Shown here: one piece after another, positions 24,258 to 33,251 of the stretch | How the letters are laid out: each line of letters begins with the position of its first letter | How positions within the stretch are numbered: position 1 is the stretch's first letter | Notes under the pieces: model-generated | What the model was told of the DNA's origin: nothing | Database searches by the model: none | The model's input: only the letters and a program-made list of their open reading frames with translations | Assembly (NCBI GenBank): GCA_023252055.1 | Contig: JAHEXP010000009.1 | Span: 1-45,931, forward strand | Origin: Coriobacteriia bacterium | Lineage (GTDB): Bacteria; Actinomycetota; Coriobacteriia; Anaerosomatales; PALSA-660 | Length of the DNA stretch: 45,931 nucleotides | Reading direction: 5' to 3' | Program-made: the position numbers and the translations under genes

Positions 24258-24971
24258 ATGACCAAGGACCATACAGAGGGCCTGACGCGCCGGGAGTTCG
24301 TCGCCGGCTTGGGTGTCGGCGCGCTCGCGATGCTCGCCTCCGGGTGCGTCCCCCGGCCGCCGTTGGTCTCCTCGAACCCGTCGGGCTTCCCCACGAGCGA
24401 GCAACTCGCCAAGTCCGAGCTTCGCGTCTACAACGGCCAGAAGCTCGACTCGATCACGGCATCGCGCGAGAACTCCATCGAGGGACCCCAATACGTCGAC
24501 AAGAAGTCGTGGCGTCTGACCGTCGACGGGCTCGTGGATGCCGTCAAGACATACACGTTCGACGAGCTGATCGCCGCCTTCCCCGCCGACAAGCAGGTCC
24601 ATCGTCTCGATTGCGTCGAAGGGTGGAGCGAGACGCAATTGTGGGAGGGCGTCAGGGTCGCCGACGTCATCAAGGCCAGCGGCGTGAAGAGCGCCGCGAA
24701 GATGGTCATCCTGCACGGCCATGACGGCTACACCACCGAGTTCCCGGTGGGCTACTTCGACGAGTCGCATCTGCTCGTCTACAAGCTCAACGGCGTGGAT
24801 CTGTCCGCGCAGCGCGGCTACCCGCTGCGCCTCGGGGCGTGGAGCAAGTGGGGCTACAAGTGGATCCGCTGGGTCGAGAGGATCGAGCTGTCCGCGGACA
24901 CCACGTACCTGGGCTATTGGGAGAGCCGCGGCTACAGCGCGACAGGCGAGCGGTCACAGCCTTCGCTGTGA
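24258..24971 (+). CDS. Tat-exported molybdopterin oxidoreductase (sulfite oxidase/MsrP fold)
   Basis: 237 aa. The N-terminus has a twin-arginine signal (TRREFVAGLGVGALAM, R11-R12) and a lipobox ending at C30 (ASGC), so it is probably an exported lipoprotein that folds with its cofactor first. The oxidoreductase molybdopterin domain (PF00174) follows with the Mo-ligating Cys in HRLDCVEGWS (C119) and the typical LRLGAWSKWGYKWIRWVERI near the end. It is shorter than MsrP and lacks a visible heme-protein partner, MsrQ. Its substrate may be a sulfoxide, sulfite or other oxide. It pairs with moaB just upstream; its stop codon lies inside a long hairpin. Confidence 0.9.
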   Translation: MTKDHTEGLTRREFVAGLGVGALAMLASGCVPRPPLVSSNPSGFPTSEQLAKSELRVYNGQKLDSITASRENSIEGPQYVDKKSWRLTVDGLVDAVKTYTFDELIAAFPADKQVHRLDCVEGWSETQLWEGVRVADVIKASGVKSAAKMVILHGHDGYTTEFPVGYFDESHLLVYKLNGVDLSAQRGYPLRLGAWSKWGYKWIRWVERIELSADTTYLGYWESRGYSATGERSQPSL

Positions 24972-24981
24972 CCGCTCGCCT
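24944..24981. terminator. 17-bp perfect hairpin between convergent genes
   Basis: Arms AGGCGAGCGGTCACAGC (24944-24960) and its exact complement (24965-24981) enclose a 4-nt loop, CTTC. It contains the last codons and stop of the molybdoenzyme gene and is 37 bp from the stop of the opposing peptide-binding gene. No U-tract follows on either strand, so it may end transcription in both directions with help or protect 3' ends. Confidence 0.65.
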
Positions 24982-25017
24982 GGTCGTCCTCATTCGAGGG
25001 CTTTGAGCAGAGCGCGC

Positions 25018-26724
25018 CTACTCGACCCAGGCCTTCGCGAAGTCCGCGTAGCCCTGCGCGTCCCACGTGAAGCCATGGAGCCGCGCCGAACCCACGCGAT
25101 CGTGCTGGTAGAACATCAGCGGCACCACGGGGTTGTCGGCCCCGACCATCGCGCTGATCGACTGATATGCCGCGACCCGGGAGGCGATCCCGGTGTTCTT
25201 CCGCGCGGAGGTGAGAGCGGTATCGACCGCGGGGTTCTCGTACCACGACAGGTTGTCGTTGGAGTCCGAGCGGAAGAGCGCGTCGAGGAAGTTCTCTGCG
25301 GTCGGATAGTCGCCGATCCAGCCGAGCCGGCCGAGCTGGAAGTCGCTGTCGTAGAGCCACCCGAGGTATGTCGGGAAATCATCCGTGCGTGTGGTGACGG
25401 TCAGGCCGATCTCAGCGAGGTCCGATCGCACCATGTCCATGATCTGCTGGTGCCCGCCGTCGTTGTTGTACGACAACTGGATCGCCGGAAGCCCGGCTCC
25501 ACCCGGGAAACCGCCGTCGATCAGCGCCTGCTTCGCGGCTTCGAGATCGTAGCGGGAGTCGGCCCATCCGCCCTTGACGTAACCGGCGACCCCTGGCGGC
25601 AGCATGTTGTCGGCAGGCTGGCGGCGGCCCTCGAAGACCGAGTCGCAGATGGCCTGACGGTCGATCGCGAGGGAGATGGCCTTGCGGACGTACGGGTTCT
25701 CCATCGTGGGATCCAGGTTGTTGCACAACAGGTAGTAGATGGAGTTCTCCGCGCCGAGGAGCACCTGCTTCCCCGGGTCGACGGTGTAGCCGTTGTCCGA
25801 GACTCCGTAGGCGGCCTTTGCGGCGGCCATCTGCCCCCACGCGATCGGCGAGAAGTCGAGGTTGCCCGCGGTGAAGTCGGCGTAGGCCGTATCGGGATCC
25901 TCGTAGATCTTGAAGTCGACACGGGAGAGGTACGGCTTGGCTCCGTAGTAGTGCGGGTTGGGCTTCAGGCGGATGAGGCTGTAATGGCTCCAGGGCTTGT
26001 ACATCATGAACGGTCCGTTGCCGATGGGCATGTTGCCATAGGCCACGCGGCTGCTGTGATACTTCACGCGGCCCGTGACCAGCGACTTCGGGACGGGCGC
26101 GAGCGCGGGGTGCGAAACAACGTACGGGAAGTCCGCACACGCCTGGGTAAGCGTGACCCTGAATGTGTAGGCGCTCACGGCCTTCACCCCGGACAGGACC
26201 TTCGTCTTGCGAGCCATGAGCGACTTGTAGCCCTTAACGGACTTCAACAGGAAGCTCACATTCGACGGATCCGTCCGCTTGCTGCGTGTGTCTTTCGTGC
26301 GCGGGTCCACTATCCGTGTCCATGCGTACACGAAGTCCGCGGCCTTGACCGTCTGGCCGTTGGCGAACTGGTCCTTCTTGTTCAGCGTGAAGGTCCACAC
26401 GGTGGCGCCATGGCTCGACGACCACGACTTGGCCGCCGCGGGCATGACCACGGTCGAATCGAGCGGATCGACGCGCGTGAGACTGTCGAACAGCGCCTGG
26501 ACGACCTGGACGCCTTCAGACTCCTGGGCGTTGTAGGGGTCGATGTAGGCAGGCTCACCGAGGTAGAACGACATCGCTCCGCCACGTACGGGAAGTTCAA
26601 GGGCCGATGCGAGCGTGGGCCCGATCAGAGCTCCGAACAAGGCCGTGATGCATGCGATGGAGACGATTCGAGCGGCGGCCGATGCGATCCCCGGGCGCGA
26701 TGCGGCGCGATGACGAACGTCCAT
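25018..26724 (-). CDS. Peptide ABC transporter substrate-binding protein (orphan paralog, no lipobox)
   Basis: 568 aa, SBP family 5 (OppA/DppA). A basic N-terminus and a hydrophobic segment (IACITALFGALIGPTLASA) form a Sec signal, but no lipobox Cys follows it. The mature part starts VRGGAMSFYLGEPAYIDPYNAQESEG, nearly identical in layout to the lipoprotein at 34363-36066 (TMSFYIGDPAAIDPYNAQESEG), and the similarity continues throughout. The two are clearly paralogs. It has no permease of its own, so it may feed the oppBCDF operon 4 kb away or be released. The ATG follows GGGGGGAACTCAC. Divergent from the Asp-box protein gene. Confidence 0.92.
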   Translation of the reverse strand: MDVRHRAASRPGIASAAARIVSIACITALFGALIGPTLASALELPVRGGAMSFYLGEPAYIDPYNAQESEGVQVVQALFDSLTRVDPLDSTVVMPAAAKSWSSSHGATVWTFTLNKKDQFANGQTVKAADFVYAWTRIVDPRTKDTRSKRTDPSNVSFLLKSVKGYKSLMARKTKVLSGVKAVSAYTFRVTLTQACADFPYVVSHPALAPVPKSLVTGRVKYHSSRVAYGNMPIGNGPFMMYKPWSHYSLIRLKPNPHYYGAKPYLSRVDFKIYEDPDTAYADFTAGNLDFSPIAWGQMAAAKAAYGVSDNGYTVDPGKQVLLGAENSIYYLLCNNLDPTMENPYVRKAISLAIDRQAICDSVFEGRRQPADNMLPPGVAGYVKGGWADSRYDLEAAKQALIDGGFPGGAGLPAIQLSYNNDGGHQQIMDMVRSDLAEIGLTVTTRTDDFPTYLGWLYDSDFQLGRLGWIGDYPTAENFLDALFRSDSNDNLSWYENPAVDTALTSARKNTGIASRVAAYQSISAMVGADNPVVPLMFYQHDRVGSARLHGFTWDAQGYADFAKAWVE

Positions 26725-26916
26725 GTGAGTTCCCCCCGACTCCGGATGTTGAGTCGCATGCTACACCCGCGCCCACCGGGGGCACCGTGTCGCCTGCCAG
26801 CGCGAGCCGAGATGTTCTCGCGAAGCGGGTATATACTTCAGATTGCCCGCGCGTACGGGCACACCCCGCCGCCGGCGGACGGCGAGGCGCACCCACTCCC
26901 CCAGGAGGGTCGCGCC

Positions 26917-29835
26917 ATGAAGAGACTCCTCTCGTACCTCTCCCTCGTCGGCCTGCTCGTCATCGTGTTCGGTCCAACGGTCGGCGCGGCCGTCGACCCG
27001 CTCGTCCCGACCGTCTCTGCGGTGTCACCTGCTGCGGCGTTCAACGATGTCGACGTGCGCGTGACGATCACGGGAACGGACTTCGCCGCAGATGCTTCGA
27101 GCACGCCGACGGTGATGATCGGGGCCATCCCCCTCTCCGACGTCACGTGGGTGGACACCCAGACGCTGACCGCCAACGTGCCGTTCGGTGCCGAGCCGGG
27201 CACATACGCCCTTACGGTCACGAACCCCGGGGGCGGGATCGGCACGCTGGTGGACGCATTCACCGTGTCCGCCGGCATCGGGGAGTGGAACGTCGGCAAC
27301 CTCTTCGGCGCGCAGGTGCGTCAACTCCTGATGAAGCCGGGCGACCCCGACACGCTCTATGCGCTGGCGTACGACGTGGGGATGTTCCGCAGCACCGATG
27401 CCGGGGAGCACTGGACGTTCACGAACGCCAACGTCATCGGGAACGCGGACTTCGTGATCGACCCCTCGACGCCGGGACGCCTGTACTCCGTCATGAACGA
27501 AGGTCTTCGGCGCTCCGACGATGACGGGCAGACATGGCCGACCTTGCTCTACGACACCGGTCAGGACGTCACACCCCGGTCCGCCGAGGTGTTCGTCTCG
27601 CCGCACCACCCGAACGTACTCTTCCTCGGGTCCTACGTCCCCTACGGCAACGGCGTATACCACGGTGAGTACGCTATCAAAGGGCTTCTGAAGTCCGTCG
27701 ACGGCGGCACGCACTGGACTCATGTGGCGAGCATGGAAGGGACCGGCGTGCAGTCCGTTGCCTTCGACCCCTCTGATCCGACCGGCTCCCAGATGGTGCT
27801 GGCCACCTCGGATGCACGGGTATTCACCTCGACCGACACCGGTGCCACGTGGACCGAGGCGGCGAAGCCGTCAGCGCCGGCACTTGAGATGTACGGCTCG
27901 ATCTCCTACAACCCGCGCAAGCCCGGGGAGGTCTGGGTCACCACAAATGGATCACCCACCCATCTCTTCAGGAGCGACGACGCCGCGATCTCGGGCTGGA
28001 TCGAGGTGACGCCCCCGTACTTCAACGGCGGAACTCCCGTGTTCGTGAGTACGGACACGGTCTATGTCCCGATGTACCGCTCCGCAGACGACGGCACGAC
28101 GTGGGAGGAGTTCGGCCCGTCGCCATGGTGGGGCGGAGGCGCCGTCGCCGTGAGTCCCAACGACCCGCTGACCATCTACGCCGGGGACGCGACGGTCGGT
28201 GTCCAGAAGAGCACCGACGGCGGGCAAACGTGGGAAACCAAGAACCAAGGGCTGCAAGGCATGAACTGCCTTGAGATGAATGTCTCCTGCACGGATCCTC
28301 TCAGGGTGTACGCGAGCTTCTGGGGGTGGCCGGGGCTGCACCGGAGCGACGACGGCACCGCGAATTGGACCTACCTGCCCACCTCCTCCTTGCCGCCCGA
28401 TTTCGGCTACATCGGTGCGATCCGTGAGGATCCTTTCGATTCGGGTCGGATCTACGAGGGAGGCGGCACATTCGCTTTCAGCAGGGACAAGGGCGAGTCG
28501 TGGACCGACCTGGGGTGGACACTGTCGCCGGCGTTGCCCGACGCAACGGGCGGCTTTGAGACGATGGCTCCGGACCCGCACCACGCCGGCCATCTGGTCG
28601 CCGCCTTCGGGGCGGGCGACTATGGAAATGGCCAAGGGTGGATCTACCGAAGTATCGACGGGGGCGTCTCGTGGCAGGCCGCCACGATGTCGGAGGAGGC
28701 GTCACAGGCAAGGCAGTTCCTCTACGACCCTGAGACGACCGGCACGGTCTACATGACGACGATGGGCTCGGGTGTGTTCAAGAGCGCGGACGACGGGATG
28801 ACCTGGAACCGCGTGGGCCGCAGCTACCGCTTCCTCGACAACGCCAAGTCGATCACGATCGCCACGCACCCGAGCCACGTGGTGGTTGTCGGCGCCGACA
28901 ACTGCGATCGCTCCTACGATGGCGGCGCCACATGGGATCAAGTGGACGTTGCGGTGGGCGGCGACACCTATCTGTTCGTAGAGGGCGATTCGACGCGCCT
29001 GTACTCGGCGGGCTGGGAGGGTATGGGGTTCTCCAGCAACATGGGCGATTCCTGGACCCGAGCGGCGGGCCGACTTGGTCACGCGCACGTCACGTCGCTC
29101 GCGTTCGCCATCTCGAACGGGCGCACGATGCTGTATGCGGCGACCACTGGCGGAGAGGCTGCCGCCGCGAGCAACATGGCTGCGTCCGACACCCTCGCGA
29201 GCGTAGCGGTGTCCGAACAGGATGCGCTCGTGGGCGCGGGCATCTACCGGAAGGCCCAGGTACCCGCGAGCACCACGTTCCGCTCCACCGGCTCGCTGGA
29301 TGGATGGGTGCTGGAGTCACGGCACACGAGCAGCAGCGGCGGCTCGCTCAGTCGCACGTCCTCAACACTGAGGTTGGGCGACAGCGCGACGAAGCGGCAG
29401 TACCGGAGCGTACTCTCGTTCAGTACGTCGTCACTTCCCGATTCCGCGGTGATAACGGGAGTCGCCCTCCGGGTCCGGCGTAACGGCGTGACCGGTGGCG
29501 GGGACCCGATCGCGAAGTTCCACGGGCTCATGGTCGATGTCAAGAAGGGCTGCTTCGGCAGCATGGGGCTGAGCACCGCCGACTTCCGGACCTCCGCCAC
29601 CAGGGCGTACGGTCCGTACTCCCCCGCACTCGCTTCGGGCTGGTACGAGATCGACCTGACCGCTGCCAAGGCGTACGTGAACAAGACCTCGTCGTCCTCG
29701 GGCCGCACGCAGATACGCCTGCGCTTCAAGCTCGACGACAACGCCAACAACACCGCCAACTACGTGCGCCTCTACAGCGGGGACAGCAGCACGCCGTCCC
29801 GCCCGCAGCTCGTTGTGAGCTACTTCCTGCCGTGA
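26917..29835 (+). CDS. Large secreted Asp-box repeat protein with IPT and C-terminal wall-type domain
   Basis: 972 aa, AGGAGGG 7 nt before the ATG. A Sec signal (MKRLLSYLSLVGLLVIVFG...GAA) is followed by an IPT/TIG Ig-like domain (about 35-120). Then come about 12 Asp-box/BNR repeats of the form SxDxGxxW, among them STDAGEHW, SDDDGQTW, SVDGGTHW, STDTGATW, SADDGTTW, STDGGQTW, SRDKGESW, SIDGGVSW, SADDGMTW and SYDGGATW. This predicts a sortilin/VPS10-like beta-propeller. The last 190 residues form a beta-rich DNRLRE-like domain (YRSVLSFSTSSLPDSAVITG; QLVVSYFLP at the end). No LPXTG motif or anchor is seen. Probably an extracellular binding or carbohydrate-active protein; catalytic residues not identified. 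TATACT at 26832-26837 is a candidate -10 without a good -35. Confidence 0.88.
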   Translation: MKRLLSYLSLVGLLVIVFGPTVGAAVDPLVPTVSAVSPAAAFNDVDVRVTITGTDFAADASSTPTVMIGAIPLSDVTWVDTQTLTANVPFGAEPGTYALTVTNPGGGIGTLVDAFTVSAGIGEWNVGNLFGAQVRQLLMKPGDPDTLYALAYDVGMFRSTDAGEHWTFTNANVIGNADFVIDPSTPGRLYSVMNEGLRRSDDDGQTWPTLLYDTGQDVTPRSAEVFVSPHHPNVLFLGSYVPYGNGVYHGEYAIKGLLKSVDGGTHWTHVASMEGTGVQSVAFDPSDPTGSQMVLATSDARVFTSTDTGATWTEAAKPSAPALEMYGSISYNPRKPGEVWVTTNGSPTHLFRSDDAAISGWIEVTPPYFNGGTPVFVSTDTVYVPMYRSADDGTTWEEFGPSPWWGGGAVAVSPNDPLTIYAGDATVGVQKSTDGGQTWETKNQGLQGMNCLEMNVSCTDPLRVYASFWGWPGLHRSDDGTANWTYLPTSSLPPDFGYIGAIREDPFDSGRIYEGGGTFAFSRDKGESWTDLGWTLSPALPDATGGFETMAPDPHHAGHLVAAFGAGDYGNGQGWIYRSIDGGVSWQAATMSEEASQARQFLYDPETTGTVYMTTMGSGVFKSADDGMTWNRVGRSYRFLDNAKSITIATHPSHVVVVGADNCDRSYDGGATWDQVDVAVGGDTYLFVEGDSTRLYSAGWEGMGFSSNMGDSWTRAAGRLGHAHVTSLAFAISNGRTMLYAATTGGEAAAASNMAASDTLASVAVSEQDALVGAGIYRKAQVPASTTFRSTGSLDGWVLESRHTSSSGGSLSRTSSTLRLGDSATKRQYRSVLSFSTSSLPDSAVITGVALRVRRNGVTGGGDPIAKFHGLMVDVKKGCFGSMGLSTADFRTSATRAYGPYSPALASGWYEIDLTAAKAYVNKTSSSSGRTQIRLRFKLDDNANNTANYVRLYSGDSSTPSRPQLVVSYFLP

Positions 29836-29900
29836 CGACACTCGGGGCACACACCCTCTGGCGGGCTCGCTCCCGACTCGATGCGGCATCAGACCAGCAA

Positions 29901-29932
29901 CAGGGCCCCTCCCGTTACCGGAAGGGGCCCTG
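29901..29932 (-). terminator. Hairpin terminator between Asp-box gene and tRNA-Leu
   Basis: CAGGGCCCCT (29901-29910) pairs exactly with AGGGGCCCTG (29923-29932), with an inner CCG/CGG extension. It begins 9 nt after the 3' end of the tRNA on the minus strand and 65 nt after the plus-strand gene, so it can serve both. U-tract is weak. Confidence 0.6.
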
Positions 29933-29940
29933 ATCGTATC

Positions 29941-30026
29941 TGGTGTCCGAGGCGAGAGTTGAACTCGCACGCCCTTGCGGGCACTAGGCCCTCAACCTAG
30001 CGCGTCTGCCATTCCGCCACTCGGAC
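29941..30026 (-). tRNA. tRNA-Leu (anticodon GAG)
   Basis: 86 nt including an encoded CCA. The acceptor arms GTCCGAG and CTCGGAC pair fully, with discriminator A. The anticodon arm is CTAGG-TTGAGGG-CCTAG, giving anticodon GAG (codons CUC/CUU). A long variable arm (TGCCCGCAAGGGCG) marks a class II tRNA, and the T arm contains GTTCAACTC. All bases of a canonical Leu tRNA are present and there is no intron. Confidence 0.97.
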
Positions 30027-30065
30027 ATATGGTTCCCGCGCCCATGGAGGGTGGCGCGGATTCGC

Positions 30066-30094
30066 AGTATAGCAATCGCCCCGATGAGCGCCAA
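30066..30094 (-). promoter_or_regulatory. Promoter of tRNA-Leu
   Basis: On the minus strand TTGGCG and TATACT are exactly 17 bp apart (30094-30089 and 30071-30066). The -10 lies 39 bp before the mature 5' end of the tRNA. Confidence 0.7.
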
Positions 30095-30127
30095 CCCCTC
30101 ATCTCAAGGCGTTCGTACAAGTGCGAG

Positions 30128-31204
30128 CTACGCCTCGACCTCGCCGCTCGCCACCATCTCCTCGTAGGGAGAGCAGGGACCGTCTCCGATGACGGTCGTA
30201 CACGCCTTGTCCAGCGGGATCGGGTACGGCTTTGCGAAGTGGCAGGCTGCCCGATGGCCGGCCGCGACCTCTTTGAGTTCCGGGTCCTGCTCTGAGCAGA
30301 TCGGGAACTGCGCGATCGGGCAGCGGGTGTGGAACCGGCAGCCGCTGGGCGGGTCGATGGGGCTGGGCGGGTCGCCCGGAAGCAGGATGCGCTCCCTGCT
30401 GCGCTGGGCCGCCGGGTCCGCGAGCGGGACCGCCGAGAGCAGCGACTGCGTGTAGGGGTGCGACGGCGCGTCGTAGAGCGCGTGCCAGTCGGCGATCTCG
30501 ACGATCTTGCCGAGGTACATGACCGCAACGTAGTCCGACACATGCTGTACGACCGACAGGTCGTGCGCGATGAAGACGTACGTGAGGTCGAACTCGTCCT
30601 GCAGCCTGTCCAGCAGGTTCAGGACCTGCGCCTGGATCGACACGTCGAGGGCCGAGACCGGCTCGTCGCACAGGATCACCTTCGGCTGAAGTGCGAGCGC
30701 GCGCGCGATGCCGATGCGCTGGCGCTGGCCGCCGGAGAACTCGTGCGGGTAACGCGAGATGTGCTCGGGATTGAGCCCGACGATGTCGAGCAGCTCCTTG
30801 GCCTTCGCGATGCGCTCGCGCCGCGTGCCGATGTTGTGGATCGTGAGCGGCTCGGTGACGATCTCACCGATGGTGAAGCGCGGGTTCAGGCTCGCGTACG
30901 GGTCCTGGAAGATGACCTGCACGTCGCGCCGGTATGCCTTGAGGTCGCGACCGCGCATCTTGAGCACGTCGCGGCCGTCGAACTCGACAGAGCCCGATGT
31001 GGGCTCGGTGAGGCGGATGAGGCAACGGCCGGTGGTCGACTTGCCGCAGCCCGACTCCCCCACCAACCCGAGGGTCTGACCGTGCTCGACTTCGAAGCTC
31101 ACGCCGTCGACAGCCTTGACCTTCGAGCTCATGCGCGACGCGAGGACGCCCTGCTGCACCGGGAAGTACTTGACCAGATCGGTGACCTTCAAAAGCGGCG
31201 CCAT
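30128..31204 (-). CDS. oppF: Oligopeptide ABC transporter ATPase OppF/DppF
   Basis: 358 aa from the ATG at 31204 (GAGG upstream, 2 nt after the oppD stop). Walker [11 protein letters not shown]-loop [10 protein letters not shown], signature [14 protein letters not shown] and Walker [13 protein letters not shown] are intact. The C-terminal oligo_HPY extension has conserved cysteines ([16 protein letters not shown] and AACHF), the set known in this family to hold a 4Fe-4S cluster. It pairs with OppD to power peptide uptake. It is the last gene of the opp operon and ends about 100 bp before tRNA-Leu on the same strand. Confidence 0.94.
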   Translation of the reverse strand: MAPLLKVTDLVKYFPVQQGVLASRMSSKVKAVDGVSFEVEHGQTLGLVGESGCGKSTTGRCLIRLTEPTSGSVEFDGRDVLKMRGRDLKAYRRDVQVIFQDPYASLNPRFTIGEIVTEPLTIHNIGTRRERIAKAKELLDIVGLNPEHISRYPHEFSGGQRQRIGIARALALQPKVILCDEPVSALDVSIQAQVLNLLDRLQDEFDLTYVFIAHDLSVVQHVSDYVAVMYLGKIVEIADWHALYDAPSHPYTQSLLSAVPLADPAAQRSRERILLPGDPPSPIDPPSGCRFHTRCPIAQFPICSEQDPELKEVAAGHRAACHFAKPYPIPLDKACTTVIGDGPCSPYEEMVASGEVEA

Positions 31205-31206
31205 CG

Positions 31207-32229
31207 TCACACCACCTCGCTCTGGACATCGAGCGAGCATCCGCGAGCGAACCAGGGCTCGCCCGAGAAGTGACATGCGCTCTTGTGCTCGCCTTGGATG
31301 TTGCGGAGAGCGGGCACCTCGGTCAGGCAGCGCTCGCGGGCGTACGGGCAACGGGGGTGGAACGAGCACCCGCTCGGGACGTCGATGAGGCTGGGCGGCT
31401 GGCCGTTGATCGGGCACAGCTCGCTCTTCTCGGTCATGCCGGCACGCGGGACGGAGTCCATGAGCCCCCACGTGTAGGGGTGCTGCGGCGCGCCGAATAC
31501 CTCGTCCAAGGTGCCGTACTCGACCGGCTTGCCCGCATACATGACGAGCACGCGATCGGCGATGTCGGCGATGACGCCCAGGTCGTGCGTGATCATGATG
31601 ATCGCCGCACCCGTGCGTGCCTGCACCTCCTGCATGAGCTCCAGGATCTGGGCCTGGATCGTGACGTCGAGCGCGGTGGTGGGCTCGTCGGCGATCAGGA
31701 TGTCCGGGTCGCACGCCAGCGCCATGGCGATCATGGCGCGCTGGCGCATGCCGCCGGAGAACTGGTGCGGGTAGTCGTCCACGCGCTTCTCCGGATGCGG
31801 GATGCCCACGAGGTGGAGCAGCTCGATCGCGCGCGCACGGGCCTCGGCCTTCGAGGCGCCCTTGTGAACGCGAACCGGCTCGGCGATCTGGCGCCCGATG
31901 CGGTAGACCGGGTTCAGCGAGGTCATCGGGTCCTGGAAGATCATTGAGATCTCGTTGCCGCGGATGGCGCGGAGCTCCTCGTCCTTCATGGTGATGAGCG
32001 AACGCCCCTTGAAGCGGACGTCGCCGCCCTCGACGCGGCCGGGAGGCATCGGGATGAGCCCCATGAGGGTCAGGGCTGTCACCGACTTGCCGGAACCGGA
32101 CTCGCCGACGACGCCGAGCGTCTCACCGCGGTCCAGCGTGTAGCTCACGCCGTCGACGGCTTTGACGACGCCGTCGCGTGTGTGGAAATGCATCTTCAGG
32201 TCGTCGACCTCGAGCAGATGGTCGGCCAT
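31207..32229 (-). CDS. oppD: Oligopeptide ABC transporter ATPase OppD/DppD
   Basis: 340 aa. Walker [12 protein letters not shown]-loop [10 protein letters not shown], signature [15 protein letters not shown], Walker [13 protein letters not shown] and the switch His in MITHDLGV are all present. The C-terminal oligo_HPY domain has the four-cysteine set ([15 protein letters not shown] and SACHF). AAGGA lies before the ATG, which is 1 nt after the oppC stop. Forms a heterodimer with OppF. Confidence 0.95.
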   Translation of the reverse strand: MADHLLEVDDLKMHFHTRDGVVKAVDGVSYTLDRGETLGVVGESGSGKSVTALTLMGLIPMPPGRVEGGDVRFKGRSLITMKDEELRAIRGNEISMIFQDPMTSLNPVYRIGRQIAEPVRVHKGASKAEARARAIELLHLVGIPHPEKRVDDYPHQFSGGMRQRAMIAMALACDPDILIADEPTTALDVTIQAQILELMQEVQARTGAAIIMITHDLGVIADIADRVLVMYAGKPVEYGTLDEVFGAPQHPYTWGLMDSVPRAGMTEKSELCPINGQPPSLIDVPSGCSFHPRCPYARERCLTEVPALRNIQGEHKSACHFSGEPWFARGCSLDVQSEVV

Positions 32230-32230
32230 G

Positions 32231-33244
32231 TCAGTCCTTCAGTTTCACGTCGAGTGCATCGCGGACACCGTCTCCGAGGAGCGTGAACGCGAGTACCGTT
32301 GTCAGGATCGCCAGTCCGGGCCAGAGCACGATGCCGGGGTTGGACGTCAGATACGACTGTCCGTCACTGATCATGCGGCCCCAAGACACCGCGTTCGGTG
32401 CGCTCACCGGGTCCGGGATGATCCCGAGGCCCAGGAAGGACAGAGCGGCCTCGGTCAGGATCGCGCCACCGATGGACATCGTCGCGTACACGAGGATCGG
32501 CGCCACAGCGTTCGGCAGGATATGGCGGACGATGAGACGTCCGTCACTCGCGCCGAGCGCCCGGCCGGCGTCCACGTAGTCGTTCTCTTTGACCGACAGG
32601 ATCGAGCTGCGGAACACACGGGCGATCGAGGGCCACCCGAGCACGCCGATGGTGAGCACGACCGGCGCGATGCCGGTGCGGCTGGACTCCGGCAGCACGC
32701 TCAGCAGCAGGATCGCGAACAGTATGTAGGGGAACGCCAGGAACACGTCCGCTATTCGCATGATCACCGCATCGAGCCAGCCCGCATAGAAGCCGGAGAG
32801 CGCTCCGAGGAGCAGCCCGATCAGTACCGAGACGAGCACAGCGAGCGCGCCGACGGTCAGCGAGATGCGAGCGCCGTAGATGACACGGGCGAACATGTCA
32901 CGCCCGAGGTCATCGGTGCCCAGCGGGTGGGTCATCGATGGGCCCTGCAGACGCGTCGCCATGATCGTCGAGGAGTCGATGTGGTTGGGCGCGCCGAAGT
33001 TCTGCGGTACCCAAAGGTCGGCGGTGAGCGTCGCCAGGATCAGGAGCATGAGCCATGCGAGGGCGCCGAGAGCAAGCTTGTTGCGGCTCAGGCGGTACCA
33101 CGCGTCCCCGTAGAGCGTGCGTGCGCCGCGGGACTCCTTGCGGCGTTCGTCCTCATCGCCGGCTGGTCCGTGCGGGTGCACAGGGACGAGCTCCTCGATG
33201 ATCGCGCGATCGCTGACTTCTGTCGCCTTCTGGTCGTCAGTCAT
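32231..33244 (-). CDS. oppC: Peptide ABC transporter permease OppC/DppC
   Basis: 337 aa from the ATG at 33244; a soluble N-terminus of about 60 residues, one leader helix (LGALAWLMLLILATL), the periplasmic-type loop with HPLGTDDLGRDMFARVIYG, then five core helices with the EAA loop DAGRALGASDGRLIVRHILP that docks to the ATPases. That loop and the GTDDLGRD motif are diagnostic for OppC/DppC. Seven bp follow the oppB stop. Together with OppB it forms the membrane channel. Confidence 0.94.
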   Translation of the reverse strand: MTDDQKATEVSDRAIIEELVPVHPHGPAGDEDERRKESRGARTLYGDAWYRLSRNKLALGALAWLMLLILATLTADLWVPQNFGAPNHIDSSTIMATRLQGPSMTHPLGTDDLGRDMFARVIYGARISLTVGALAVLVSVLIGLLLGALSGFYAGWLDAVIMRIADVFLAFPYILFAILLLSVLPESSRTGIAPVVLTIGVLGWPSIARVFRSSILSVKENDYVDAGRALGASDGRLIVRHILPNAVAPILVYATMSIGGAILTEAALSFLGLGIIPDPVSAPNAVSWGRMISDGQSYLTSNPGIVLWPGLAILTTVLAFTLLGDGVRDALDVKLKD

Positions 33245-33251
33245 CGTGTTC

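Noticed and set aside
24721-26916. Very long open frame running into the Asp-box protein from upstream
   Set aside because: The part before 26917 overlaps the molybdoenzyme and peptide-binding genes, is Arg/Val-rich shadow sequence, and a strong ribosome site and signal peptide begin at 26917.
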